Assembly (NCBI RefSeq): GCF_019793435.1
Contig: NZ_JAILYH010000001.1
Span: forward strand, 186,001-250,000
DNA from: Rhizobium redzepovicii
GTDB lineage: Bacteria; Pseudomonadota; Alphaproteobacteria; Rhizobiales; Rhizobiaceae
Direction: 5' to 3'
Length of the DNA: 64,000 nt
Numbering within the stretch: the first letter of the stretch is position 1; every line of letters begins with the position of its first letter. Both the position numbers and the translations under genes were made by a program. The notes under the pieces are model-generated. The model was given only the letters and a program-made list of their open reading frames with translations. It was not told the DNA's origin and ran no database searches. This document shows positions 54,467 to 63,410 of this stretch, piece by piece.

Positions 54467-57028
54467 GTGGCAGCATTTCCGGAAAAGGCAAAGGTCGTCA
54501 TTATCGGCCTCGGCGGTATCGTCGGCGCCTCCATCGCGCATCATCTCGTCGAGCGCGGATGGGACGATATCGTCGGCATCGACAAGTCGGGCATCCCGAC
54601 CGATATCGGCTCGACAGCCCATGCCTCGGACTTCTGTTACACCACCAGCCACGACTATCTCTCGGTCTGGACGACGCAATATTCGATCGATTTCTACGAG
54701 AAGATGGGCCACTACGCCCGCATCGGGGGCCTCGAAGTGGCGCGCACCGGCGACGATGCCTGGATGGAAGAGATCAAGCGCAAGCTGTCCTCGGCCCGCG
54801 CTTTCGGCACGCGCGCCCATTATGTCAGCCCTTCCGAGATCAAGGAAAAGTTCCCGCTGATCGAGGAAGATCAGGTGATGGGCGGCCTTTACGATCCGGA
54901 TGCCGGCCTGGTCATTCCGCGCTCGCAGACCGTTGCCGGCAAGCTGGTCGATGCCGCCGAAAAGGCCGGCAAGCTGCAGGTGTTCGGCAATACGCCGGCC
55001 AAGTCGCTGATCGTCGAAGGCGGCCGCATCAAGGGCGTCGTCACCCATCGCGGCACGATCATGGCCGACCACGTCATCGTCTGCGCCGGCCTTTGGGGCC
55101 GCCTGATCGCCGAGATGGTCGGCGAAGACCTGCCGGTCATGCCGGTCGATCATCCGCTCACCTTCTTCGGTCCCTATAACGAGTTCGAAGGCACCGGCAA
55201 GGAAATCGGCTTCCCGCTGCTGCGCGACCAGGGCAACTCTGCCTATATGCGCGATACCGGCGACCCGGCGACGACCGAGGGCGGTCAGATCGAGTGGGGC
55301 TATTACGAAGCCAACAATCCGCGCATGTGCCATCCGCGCGAACTTCTCGAAAAGCACGAAGCCCGCCTTTCGCCGTCGCAGCGTGACCTCGAGATGGAAC
55401 AGATCATCGAGCCGCTCGAGCGCGCCATGGAACTGACGCCGATCCTCGGCGAACTCGGCTATAACGAGGGTCACTCCTTCAACGGCCTGCTGCAGGTTTC
55501 CGCCGGCGGCGGCGCGTCCTGCGGCGAGAGCCAGAAGGTCAGGGGTCTTTGGTATTGCGTTGCCATCTGGGTCAAGGACGGCCCGGGCTACGGCAAGCTG
55601 ATCGCCGACTGGATGACCGACGGCCGTACCGAAATCGACCACAACAGCATCGACTACGCCCGCTTCTATCCGCATCAGTTGACCGAAGAATTCATCGAAG
55701 GCCGCTGCTACGAAGCCGCTCAGAAGATCTATTTCCCGGCCGTTCACACCCGCGAACCCTATCTATCCGGCCGCAACGCCAAGCGCTCGCCCTTCTACGA
55801 GCGCGAAAAGGAGCTGGGCGGTTACTTCATGGAACTGGGCGGTTGGGAGCGTGCACACGGCTATGCCGCCAACGAGCACCTGCTGGAGAAATATGGCGAC
55901 CGCGTGCCGGTCCGCGAGAACGAATGGGACAACCGCCATTTCTGGCGCGTGTCGAATGCCGAGCATCTGGCGATGAGCGAGGATTGCGGCATCGTCAATC
56001 TCAGCCACTTCCACATGGTCGATATCGAGGGACCTGACCATGTCGAACTGATGGAATGGCTGTGCGCCGCCAAGGTCGGCGGCGATGCCAACATCGGCAA
56101 GGGCGTCTACACCCACTTCCTCGACGACGAAGGCATGGTCCGCGCCGACTTCACCGTCTTCCGCATGGCCGACCGCTGCCGTCTCGTCAACGGCGCCGAT
56201 GCCGGCCCGCGCGACCTGCACTATATGAAGCGCGTCGCCGAAGATCGCGGCCTCGACGTCACCATCACCGACGTCTCGGAAAAATTCGTGACGGTCGGCA
56301 TCTGGGGTCCGAACGCCCGCGACACGCTGAAGAAGGTCGTGGCCGATCCGGCCGGTCTCGATCAGGAAAACTTCGCCTTCGCAGCGATCAAGCCGATCGA
56401 AATCGCCGGCAAGACGGTCACCGCCTTCCGCATCTCTTATGTCGGCGAGCAGGGCTGGGAACTGCATATGAAATACGAAGACGGCCTCGCCGTCTGGGAT
56501 GCGCTGCGCTCGACCGGCGTGATGGCCTTCGGCGTCGAGACCTATGCAAACTCGCGCCGCATGGAAAAGAGCCTGCGCCTGCAAAACGCCGACCTGCTGA
56601 CCCAGTACAACCTGATCGAAGCCGATCTCGCCCGTCCAAAGGTCAAGGAAGCCGATTTCCGCGGCAAGGCAAAACATCTGGAATACAAGGCGCGTGAGCA
56701 CCAGCCGGCCATGCTCTGCACGCTCGTGATGACGGAGAATACCGACAAGTCGGGCGTCAAGCGTTATCCGCTCGGCAACCTGCCGGTCGTCGATCCCGCC
56801 ACCGGGGAGGTCCTGGTCGACGAACTCGGCCGCCGCTCTTACACGACCTCGATCGCTTACGGTCCGACAGTCGGCAAGAACATTGCGCTCGCCTACCTGC
56901 CCTGGTCGCATTGCCAGGTCGGTCGCAAGCTGAATGTCGAATACTTTGCCGAGACCTATCCGGTGGAAGTCGTCGGCGTCGGCTACAAGCCTATCTACGA
57001 CCCGGAAAATCTGAAGCCGCGTACGTAG
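54467..57028 (+). CDS. Dimethylglycine/sarcosine dehydrogenase-like flavoprotein
   Basis: 853 residues, starting at GTG with AGAAGGA upstream. N-terminal FAD domain with VVIIGLGGIVGASIA (residues 10-23) and His52 in the STAHAS stretch, the position that covalently binds FAD in dimethylglycine and sarcosine dehydrogenases. The C-terminal half (about 470-850) is a GcvT/aminomethyltransferase fold that binds tetrahydrofolate and collects the one-carbon unit (VRADFTVFRM, SYVGEQGWELHM, GVETYANSRRMEKSLR). Probably demethylates an N-methylated glycine compound, e.g. from betaine or choline breakdown. No other betaine genes are adjacent. Confidence 0.82.
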   Translation: MAAFPEKAKVVIIGLGGIVGASIAHHLVERGWDDIVGIDKSGIPTDIGSTAHASDFCYTTSHDYLSVWTTQYSIDFYEKMGHYARIGGLEVARTGDDAWMEEIKRKLSSARAFGTRAHYVSPSEIKEKFPLIEEDQVMGGLYDPDAGLVIPRSQTVAGKLVDAAEKAGKLQVFGNTPAKSLIVEGGRIKGVVTHRGTIMADHVIVCAGLWGRLIAEMVGEDLPVMPVDHPLTFFGPYNEFEGTGKEIGFPLLRDQGNSAYMRDTGDPATTEGGQIEWGYYEANNPRMCHPRELLEKHEARLSPSQRDLEMEQIIEPLERAMELTPILGELGYNEGHSFNGLLQVSAGGGASCGESQKVRGLWYCVAIWVKDGPGYGKLIADWMTDGRTEIDHNSIDYARFYPHQLTEEFIEGRCYEAAQKIYFPAVHTREPYLSGRNAKRSPFYEREKELGGYFMELGGWERAHGYAANEHLLEKYGDRVPVRENEWDNRHFWRVSNAEHLAMSEDCGIVNLSHFHMVDIEGPDHVELMEWLCAAKVGGDANIGKGVYTHFLDDEGMVRADFTVFRMADRCRLVNGADAGPRDLHYMKRVAEDRGLDVTITDVSEKFVTVGIWGPNARDTLKKVVADPAGLDQENFAFAAIKPIEIAGKTVTAFRISYVGEQGWELHMKYEDGLAVWDALRSTGVMAFGVETYANSRRMEKSLRLQNADLLTQYNLIEADLARPKVKEADFRGKAKHLEYKAREHQPAMLCTLVMTENTDKSGVKRYPLGNLPVVDPATGEVLVDELGRRSYTTSIAYGPTVGKNIALAYLPWSHCQVGRKLNVEYFAETYPVEVVGVGYKPIYDPENLKPRT

Positions 57029-57040
57029 CGCTCAAGCACT

Positions 57041-57065
57041 TGTGGCGCCCCATTCGGGCGCCACA
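57041..57065. terminator. Hairpin between convergent genes
   Basis: 10-bp perfect stem TGTGGCGCCC / GGGCGCCACA with a 5-nt loop, 12 bp after the flavoprotein stop codon and 19 bp before the convergent PAP2 gene end. It could end both transcripts. Confidence 0.6.
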
Positions 57066-57084
57066 GTCGTTCTAAGCCTATGTT

Positions 57085-57822
57085 CTAGTCACCGTCGCCA
57101 TTGCCGTTTTCGAGGCCATCGCCCGGGGCTCGGCTCGGAACGAAGCGTTTCGAGATCAGCCAGCAGCCGAGCGCCCAGAGGGCCCCGGCGCACCATCCGG
57201 CGAAGACATCAGTCGGGTAATGGACGCCGAGATAAATCCGGCTCAGGCCGATGATGACGGCCAGGAAGACACCGGCGGCCATGACGAAGATCCGCGTCGA
57301 ACGGTAACGCTGCGTGCGGGCCAGCAGTGCCCCGAGCGTCAGATAGGTCACGGCCGAGACCATGGCGTGGCCGGAGGGAAAGCTGAGATCGCTGACCTCG
57401 ACGAGATGCGGGACGATGTCTGGACGCGGCCTGGCGACGAGAATCTTCAGCAGTGTGCTTGCCAACCAGCCTGATAGTACCGAGGAAAAGACGAAGATCG
57501 CGATCGGCCAGCGCCGGTCAAGCAAGAGATAGACTGTGACGAGAGCGGTCATTAGCGAGAGAACGGTGATGCCACCGAGACTGGTGATGTCGCCGACGGC
57601 ATGCGTCAGCCAGCCGGGGCCGATCGGCACGCCAAGCTCACCCGGCCGTCGCAACGCCAGCAGGATCGTTTCGTCGAAACGGAGCGTCTCGCCTTCGAGA
57701 ACCTCGCTCGTCAGCCGCTGCAGCACGAACAGCCCGCCCGCGACGGATGCCAGCATGATGAGCGTCAGCGGCTCATATGCGGTGAGCCTCGCCAAAAATC
57801 CGCGTCGTTCAACCTCGCTCAT
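57085..57822 (-). CDS. PAP2-family membrane phosphatase
   Basis: 245 residues from the ATG at 57822; the GTG at 57834 is an alternative. Five to six membrane spans and the three phosphatidic acid phosphatase motifs: KILVARPRP, PSGHAM and SRIYLGVHYPTDV. Such enzymes dephosphorylate phosphatidate, undecaprenyl diphosphate or lipid A at the periplasmic face. Substrate not resolvable from sequence. The C-terminus is a polar tail ending in a GDGLENGNGDGD stretch. Confidence 0.88.
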   Translation of the reverse strand: MSEVERRGFLARLTAYEPLTLIMLASVAGGLFVLQRLTSEVLEGETLRFDETILLALRRPGELGVPIGPGWLTHAVGDITSLGGITVLSLMTALVTVYLLLDRRWPIAIFVFSSVLSGWLASTLLKILVARPRPDIVPHLVEVSDLSFPSGHAMVSAVTYLTLGALLARTQRYRSTRIFVMAAGVFLAVIIGLSRIYLGVHYPTDVFAGWCAGALWALGCWLISKRFVPSRAPGDGLENGNGDGD

Positions 57823-57980
57823 GCCCGCCGCCACGCTCCTTCACTTCATGTCGATCTACGCCAGATCGGCAAGGTGAGCCGCAAATTCAAGCCCTTGCGG
57901 CATTCGAAGCCAGCCGGTAGCAAAAGCTCAACCTTCTTTTGTTATGGCTGGAGCGGATTGTCCTGGAGATGATTTCGGCG

Positions 57981-58523
57981 ATGAAAATTCTGACAGCGAT
58001 GGTTCTGATGGCGGCTGTCCTGCAGCCGGTCGCCGCCTTGGGCGAGACCGAATGGATGGGTGGCGCAAGACAATGGTCGGTCGGCTTCTCAAGCGAGCGC
58101 CCTGCCTATTGCCGGCTGCTGTGGAACAGCGAGCTCGGCAAGACCATGGAATTCCGCCAGACCGTCACAGAAACCTTCTGGCTGGTCACCAAGGACAGCT
58201 GGGATATTCCGGCCGGCACCACGACCGAGGTGACGCTGACCGATCGTTCGATGACGAAAGTCGTCGCCGCCGAATTCTTCGACAAGACCACGCTTCGCCT
58301 CTGGCCGCCAGCCAGCAAAGGAAGCGGCGGCCTGAAGAAGATTATCAAGAACGCTTTTGCCGGAACCCCTGACGTACAGCTGACCTTTGCCGGCGACGAA
58401 GGTGACTGGACGCTGCCGTTGTCGCGGGTGGATCAGCTCTACCCGACGTATCGTGAGTGCCTCAAGCGGCTCGAGGCCGGCGAAAAGCCCAAGCAGGATT
58501 CCGCCACCAGCAAGCCGTTCTGA
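57981..58523 (+). CDS. Exported protein of unknown function
   Basis: 180 residues from the ATG at 57981, with a Sec signal (MKILTAMVLMAAVLQPVAAL) ending near ALGET. CTGGAG lies upstream at a somewhat long spacing; ATGs upstream are alternatives. The mature part is beta-rich with WSVGFSSERPAYCRLLW and a second Cys in YRECLKR, which may pair. No family recognised. Convergent with the hut-like cluster (13 bp apart). Confidence 0.6.
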   Translation: MKILTAMVLMAAVLQPVAALGETEWMGGARQWSVGFSSERPAYCRLLWNSELGKTMEFRQTVTETFWLVTKDSWDIPAGTTTEVTLTDRSMTKVVAAEFFDKTTLRLWPPASKGSGGLKKIIKNAFAGTPDVQLTFAGDEGDWTLPLSRVDQLYPTYRECLKRLEAGEKPKQDSATSKPF

Positions 58524-58535
58524 CAATTTTCTGGT

Positions 58536-60029
58536 TCAAACGATCGCCGGCGGCGCGGTCTCGCGGATCAGGCTGCGCGCGGCCTCGATATCGCCGTTCA
58601 GCGGCCGTTCGTCGCCATAATGGGAGATGCGCTGCCGCACCGCCTGATAGACGAGATCCGTACCTGGCGCCCGCGGCGCGGTCGCCGCCAGGAAATCATG
58701 CGCCTGGGCAGCCGCCATCAGCTCGATCGCCAGAATATATTCGGCATTGTCGATCACTGCGAGCAGCTTGCCGGCGGCGGCTGTCGGATGCGCAAGGAAA
58801 TCCTCCTGCAGGCCGGAGGTCAGGCCGCCGTCCATCGCCGCGGGTGCGGCGAGGCGGCGGTTCTCGTTGCTGAGGGCGGCGGCGGTATATTGGGCGATCA
58901 TGAAGCCGGAATGGCTGCCGGCATCGCTCGCAAGAAACGGCGGCAGGCCGCTCACCAGCGGATTGACCAGCCGGTCCATGCGCCGTTCGCTGATCGCACC
59001 GATCTGCGCGAGCGCAATGGCGAGGCTATCGGCCGCCTGCCCGAGCGCCGGGGCGACGGCATGCGCCTCGGAGGAGACGATCGGGTTCTCCGGCGTGCCC
59101 GACACAGCCGGGTTGTCGGTGACGGAAGCGAGTTCCTGATCGGCGATGCGGGCGGAATTGTCGAAGACATCGCGGGCGGCGCCATGGGCATGCGGCACCG
59201 AGCGAAGGCTGAGGGCATCCTGGGTGCGCCGGCCGAAGGCGGCGGCGACGAGGCCGCTGCCCTGGAGGCGGGCGCGCAAGCTGGCTCCGACCTTGTCGAT
59301 CCCGGCAGATGGGCGCAGCGCCAGCACCGCCTCGTCGAAGGCGGCGATCTGGCAGCCTGCCGCCTCAAGCGTCAGGGCCGCGATGGCATCGGCCCAGTCG
59401 AGCAGCGGTTCGGCGCGCGAAAGCGCGATAGCTGACAGCCCGGTTGCGCAGGCCGTGCCGTTGACGAGGCTCAGGCCCTCCTTGGCGCCGAGCACCAACG
59501 GCTGCAGGCCGATCGCCGCCAGCGCCTCGCGGCCGCTCATGCGCCGCCCGGCCACGGTGGCACTGCCTTCGCCGACCAGGACGAGCGCGGTGTGAGCGTT
59601 GTGGGTGAGATAACCGGCCGAGCCCTTCGACGGCACGTCGGGAATGCAGTCATGCTCCAGCATGGCCGTGAGATACTGGACGATCTCGCGCCGCACACCG
59701 GAATGGCCATGGGAAAAATTGGCGATCTGGGCGGCGATGATGGCGCGCACTTCGCGAGCCGCCAGCAGCGGTCCCACGCCGCAGGCGTGACTGAGCACGA
59801 TGCTGCGTGACAACAGGCTCTGCGAGGCCCGATCGACCACGGTATCGGCGAGCGCTCCGACGCCGGTGTTGACGCCATAGGCGCGCACGCCGGTCTCGAC
59901 GATGCGCGCAACGATGCGGCTTGCCTGCTCGACCCGCGCCCAGGCGGCCGGCGACAGCGCCAGCGCTTCCCCTGCCCCGACGCGCGCGACACCGCGCCAG
60001 GTCAGCACAGTCTCGATGGTGATCGTCAT
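58536..60029 (-). CDS. HAL/PAL-family protein lacking the MIO triad
   Basis: 497 residues, the size of histidine ammonia-lyase. Conserved: Tyr51 in [11 protein letters not shown], His81 in LSHACGVG, Asn190 in NGTACATG, Gln270-Asp271 and Arg276, and Glu409 in QED. The segment that should read GS(V/A)GASGDLAPLAH is [11 protein letters not shown] (136-146): the Ala-Ser-Gly that cyclises into the MIO cofactor is missing, as a three-residue gap confirmed in the DNA. The usual Tyr of QDPYSLR is Leu (QDALSLR) and NFH is EAH. Normal ammonia-lyase chemistry is therefore doubtful. It overlaps the ATPase gene by 4 bp and belongs to the transporter operon. Confidence 0.85.
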   Translation of the reverse strand: MTITIETVLTWRGVARVGAGEALALSPAAWARVEQASRIVARIVETGVRAYGVNTGVGALADTVVDRASQSLLSRSIVLSHACGVGPLLAAREVRAIIAAQIANFSHGHSGVRREIVQYLTAMLEHDCIPDVPSKGSAGYLTHNAHTALVLVGEGSATVAGRRMSGREALAAIGLQPLVLGAKEGLSLVNGTACATGLSAIALSRAEPLLDWADAIAALTLEAAGCQIAAFDEAVLALRPSAGIDKVGASLRARLQGSGLVAAAFGRRTQDALSLRSVPHAHGAARDVFDNSARIADQELASVTDNPAVSGTPENPIVSSEAHAVAPALGQAADSLAIALAQIGAISERRMDRLVNPLVSGLPPFLASDAGSHSGFMIAQYTAAALSNENRRLAAPAAMDGGLTSGLQEDFLAHPTAAAGKLLAVIDNAEYILAIELMAAAQAHDFLAATAPRAPGTDLVYQAVRQRISHYGDERPLNGDIEAARSLIRETAPPAIV

Positions 60030-60802
60030 TGACCGCTTCCGAAATGGCCGATGAACTGGCGGAAGGCGGGTGTGGCGCCGCCGGTGAACATGTCGTCGGG
60101 CTTGCCGCTGCTTTCGACCAGCCCTTCGCGCATGAAGACGACGCGGTTGGAGACGTTGCGGGCAAAGCTCATCTCATGAGTGACGACGAGCATGGTCATG
60201 CCTTCTTCGGCAAGCGCGCGCATGACGCGCAGCACCTCGCCGACGAGTTCCGGATCGAGCGCCGAGGTCGGCTCGTCGAAGAGCATCACCTTCGGCTTCA
60301 TCGCCAAAGCGCGGGCAATTGCGGCGCGCTGCTGCTGGCCGCCGGAGAGATGGGCGGGATAGGCATGGCGTTTATCGGCGATCCCGACCTTTTCGAGCAG
60401 CGCTTCGGCCTCGGCAATACAGTCGGCGCGCGGCCGCTTCAGCACATGGATCGGGCCCTCGATGACGTTCTGCAGGATCGTCATATGGGACCAGAGATTG
60501 AAGGACTGGAACACCATGCCGAGCTCGGAGCGGATATGGTCCACCTGCTTCTGGCTCGCCGGCTTGCTACGCCCGTTCTTGTGCACCATCTCGATGTGCT
60601 CGCCATCGACCCAGATCTCGCCGTCGCTTGCGGTTTCGAGCATGTTGATGCAGCGCAGAAAGGTGGATTTGCCGGAGCCGGAGGCGCCAAGCAGCGAAAT
60701 TACATCGCCGTCCTCAGCATCGAGGGAAATGCCGCGCAGGACCTCGTGTGTGCCGAAGCTCTTGCGGATATTGCGGACCGAAAGTCGGGTAACGCCTGGC
60801 AT
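60026..60802 (-). CDS. Polar amino-acid ABC transporter ATP-binding protein
   Basis: 258 residues from the ATG at 60802 (GGAG upstream). Walker A is GASGSGKST, the Q-loop [12 protein letters not shown], the signature LSGGQQQR, Walker [14 protein letters not shown] and the H-loop VTHEMS. The HisP/GlnQ/OccP type (PAAT subfamily). Overlaps the lyase-like gene by 4 bp (ATGA) and lies 25 bp after the permease gene. Confidence 0.93.
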   Translation of the reverse strand: MPGVTRLSVRNIRKSFGTHEVLRGISLDAEDGDVISLLGASGSGKSTFLRCINMLETASDGEIWVDGEHIEMVHKNGRSKPASQKQVDHIRSELGMVFQSFNLWSHMTILQNVIEGPIHVLKRPRADCIAEAEALLEKVGIADKRHAYPAHLSGGQQQRAAIARALAMKPKVMLFDEPTSALDPELVGEVLRVMRALAEEGMTMLVVTHEMSFARNVSNRVVFMREGLVESSGKPDDMFTGGATPAFRQFIGHFGSGQ

Positions 60803-60827
60803 GATTGCTCCAATCTTCAAAAACCGC

Positions 60828-61532
60828 TTACGCCTTCAGCGGCTGCGGCGCAGCGCGGCGGTGTCGGGACAGCGAATATTCGAGCAGGGCCATGCCCTGC
60901 AGGATGATGAAGTTCAGCACGAGATAGATGATCGCGGCGCAGAGGAAGACTTCCATCGTGCGGTAGGTCTGCGAGATCAGCCGTTGGGCGACACCGGTGA
61001 CCTCCCAGACAGTGACGAGGCTGGCGAGCGCCGTCGATTTCATCATCAGCACGATCTCGGTGGAATAGGCCGGCAGCGCATGGCGAAAGGCGATCGGCGC
61101 CAGGATGCGGCGCACCAGCAGGAAGCCGGACATGCCGATCGAGCGCGCCGCCTCGATCTCTTTCGGCGAAACGGCGCGAATGCCGCCGCGAAAAATCTCA
61201 GCCGTGTAGCCGGCGGTGCAGAGCGCCAGCGACAGCACGGCGCAGACCATCGGCTCGCGCAGGAACGGCCAGAGGAAGGAATAGCGGATGACGCCGAACT
61301 GGCCGAGGCCATAGAACACCAGGAACATCTGGATCAACAGCGGCGAGCCGCGGAAGACGAAGATGTAGCCCTTGGCGAAACCGGACAGATAGCGGTTGCC
61401 GCTGACCCGCATCGAGACGATGACGAGCGCCAGCAGGCCGCCGAAGAAGATCGACAGCGAAAACAGGATCAGCGTCGTCGGCACGGCCTTGAGCAGGGTA
61501 ACCATGGTTGACGCGAGAAAGGTGAAATCCAT
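60828..61532 (-). CDS. Polar amino-acid ABC transporter permease
   Basis: 234 residues from the second of two adjacent ATGs (61532), at best distance from AAGGAGG. Five membrane spans; the permease EAA-type loop is [22 protein letters not shown] and [15 protein letters not shown] is typical of HisM/OccM-type proteins. It works with the permease encoded 10 bp upstream. Confidence 0.92.
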   Translation of the reverse strand: MDFTFLASTMVTLLKAVPTTLILFSLSIFFGGLLALVIVSMRVSGNRYLSGFAKGYIFVFRGSPLLIQMFLVFYGLGQFGVIRYSFLWPFLREPMVCAVLSLALCTAGYTAEIFRGGIRAVSPKEIEAARSIGMSGFLLVRRILAPIAFRHALPAYSTEIVLMMKSTALASLVTVWEVTGVAQRLISQTYRTMEVFLCAAIIYLVLNFIILQGMALLEYSLSRHRRAAPQPLKA

Positions 61533-61542
61533 CATCGCCTCC

Positions 61543-62268
61543 TTACGCCTGGCCCATGGCGGATGCCGGCATGCTGCGGTTGGCGCGGCGTTCCGCACCG
61601 TTGAAGATGCGGTCGGAAAGGCTGGTCAGGATCAGATAGAGGCAGCCGCCGGCGATGAAGAACAGGAAATATTGCCGGGTCGAACCCGCCGCCACCTGGC
61701 TGGTGCGCATCAGTTCTGCAAGGCCGGTGACCGAGATCAGCGCCGAATCCTTGAGGCTGAGCTGCCAGACATTGCCGAGGCCGGGAATGGCCAGCCGCAG
61801 CACCTGCGGCATGATGATGCGGCGAAAGCGCATGGCGCGATGCATGCCGATCGCCGAGGCCGCCTCGAGCTCACCCTTGGAGATGGCGAGGAAGGCGCCG
61901 CGGAACACCTCCGCCTGATAGGAGCCGGAAATGATGCCGACGGCCAGCGCGCCGGCGGCAAAGGAAGGCAGGCCGAGAAAACCCTCGAAACCCATCGCCT
62001 TGCCGATCGCGGTGACCGCCGAGGAGCCGCCGAAATAGATGAGATAGATGATCAGCAGTTCCGGCACGCCGCGAAACACCGTCGTATAGACATTGCCGAG
62101 CGCCACAAGAAAGGGATTGCCGGAGAGCTTCGCCCCCGCGACGATCGCGCCGAGCACCGCGCCGATCGCCAACGCCGTCGCGGTGACGGCGAGCGTCATC
62201 AAGGTGGCGAGAATGAGCAGCGCGCCCCATCCCGTCGAGCCGAAGCCAAGCAGTTCCAAGCTTGCCAT
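61543..62268 (-). CDS. Polar amino-acid ABC transporter permease
   Basis: 241 residues from the ATG at 62268; longer frames include upstream hairpin sequence. HisQ/OccQ-type permease: TVFRGVPELLIIYLIYF, then the loop ELEAASAIGMHRAMRFRRIIMPQ that contacts the ATPase. Five membrane spans. Preceded by two hairpins separating it from the substrate-binding gene. Confidence 0.92.
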   Translation of the reverse strand: MASLELLGFGSTGWGALLILATLMTLAVTATALAIGAVLGAIVAGAKLSGNPFLVALGNVYTTVFRGVPELLIIYLIYFGGSSAVTAIGKAMGFEGFLGLPSFAAGALAVGIISGSYQAEVFRGAFLAISKGELEAASAIGMHRAMRFRRIIMPQVLRLAIPGLGNVWQLSLKDSALISVTGLAELMRTSQVAAGSTRQYFLFFIAGGCLYLILTSLSDRIFNGAERRANRSMPASAMGQA

Positions 62269-62319
62269 ATCGTCCGTTCCCCGTCCGTGGCAGTATTTTC
62301 TGGATCGAGAATAACACGC

Positions 62320-62367
62320 GGTCTCCGGCGACAAAGCCGGAGACCGGCGCCTGCGGCCAAAAGGCCG
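62320..62367 (-). other. Intercistronic stem-loops after the substrate-binding gene
   Basis: GGTCTCCGGC / GCCGGAGACC (62320-62329 with 62336-62345) forms a perfect 10-bp stem with a 6-nt loop. A second stem CGGCC-AAAA-GGCCG occupies 62354-62367. Both lie just after the substrate-binding gene stop on the - strand and before the permease start. Confidence 0.7.
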
Positions 62368-62373
62368 AAGCGC

Positions 62374-63216
62374 TTACTGCTGCGGGCTGACGTCGACCTG
62401 GAACCACTTCATCGAGAGGTTCTTGACGGTGCCGTCGGCGAGCGCGGACTTGATCGCCTCGCTGAACTTGTCGCGCAGATCGGTATCGGCCTTGCGGACG
62501 CCGAGGCCTTCGCCCTCGCCCCAGATCGAGCCGACGATCTCCGGACCGGTGAAGTCGAGCGCGCCGTTGGCGGTCTTGAAGGCATTGGCGAAATAGACGG
62601 CGTCGTCGAAGCCGAGGTCGATGCGGCCGTTCTGCAGGTCGAGGTCGCGGTCGGCGCCGGTCTTGTACTCGCGGATCTCGGCAATATCGCCGAAATTGTC
62701 ATAGACGAACTTGGCGTAGACGGTGGCCGCCTGGATGCCGATCGTCTTGCCCTTGAAAGCCTCCTTCAGCGCGTCGATCTCCTTCACGCCGGTCTGGCCG
62801 GGCGTCATCTTGATCGTGGAGCCAGTGCCGGCAGCTTTCGCCAGCGGGCTGTCCTTGGCGGTGGCGAAGGCAGCGGGCGTGGCTGCATAGGGAATGGTGA
62901 AATCGATCACCTGCTTGCGCTCTTCGGTGATCGACAGCGCGTCCATGATGACATCGAACTTGCCGGCATTCAGCGCCGGGATCATGCCGTCCCAATCGGA
63001 AGCAACAAGCGTGCATTCGATCTTGGCGCGTTCGCAGAGCACCTTGGCGAGCTCCGGCTCGAAGCCGCCGAGCGTGCCGTCGGCATTGGTGAGGTTCCAC
63101 GGCGCATAGGCGCCCTCGAGCGTGATCGTCGCCTTCGTCCAGTCCTTGGCGAAAGCGGGTGCTGCGAAGGCGGAAAGAGCGGCGACGCCGCAAAACAGGA
63201 TTGTGCTGAATTTCAT
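62374..63216 (-). CDS. Amino-acid/opine-type ABC substrate-binding protein
   Basis: 280 residues from the ATG at 63216 (GAGGAG upstream), with a signal peptide ending at APAFAKD. SBP_bac_3 family: EGAYAPWNLTNADGTLGGFEPELA near the start is the hallmark of HisJ/ArgT/OccT/NocT proteins; DWDGMIPALNAGKFDVIMD and VIDFTIPYAATPAAF follow. A Cys pair (VLCERAKIEC) is at the position of the HisJ/ArgT disulphide. Ligand likely a basic amino acid, histidine derivative or opine-like compound; the HutC-type regulator favours a histidine-related ligand. Confidence 0.9.
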   Translation of the reverse strand: MKFSTILFCGVAALSAFAAPAFAKDWTKATITLEGAYAPWNLTNADGTLGGFEPELAKVLCERAKIECTLVASDWDGMIPALNAGKFDVIMDALSITEERKQVIDFTIPYAATPAAFATAKDSPLAKAAGTGSTIKMTPGQTGVKEIDALKEAFKGKTIGIQAATVYAKFVYDNFGDIAEIREYKTGADRDLDLQNGRIDLGFDDAVYFANAFKTANGALDFTGPEIVGSIWGEGEGLGVRKADTDLRDKFSEAIKSALADGTVKNLSMKWFQVDVSPQQ

Positions 63217-63324
63217 TGATGAATTCTCCTCTGGAGTTGAAACAGACCTTGCGGCACCACGCCGATCTTCGCCGGCTTGCCCTTTCCGTCCTATTTCTGT
63301 GTCCAGGACCGATTGAGAGGTTGT

Positions 63325-63338
63325 ATATGGTACCATAT
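63325..63338. promoter_or_regulatory. Perfect 14-bp palindrome, candidate HutC operator
   Basis: ATATGGTACCATAT, within TTGTATATGG...CATATGAG, midway between the divergent substrate-binding and HutC-type genes. HutC-type GntR regulators bind palindromes with TGTATA-type half-sites, which this resembles. Confidence 0.6.
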
Positions 63339-63410
63339 GAGATATTTTGTGATATGCAAGAGGAAAGTCGATTTAGGTGGCGAATTCCATTCGTGCAAAA
63401 GGAATAGGCA

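Noticed and set aside
58536..60029. Ordinary hutH (histidine ammonia-lyase)
   Set aside because: The Ala-Ser-Gly triad and an active-site Tyr are missing, so the standard name would mislead.
61396..63219. 607-codon open frame on the + strand opposite the amino-acid transporter genes
   Set aside because: Antisense shadow of three real genes; no start site or domain supports it.
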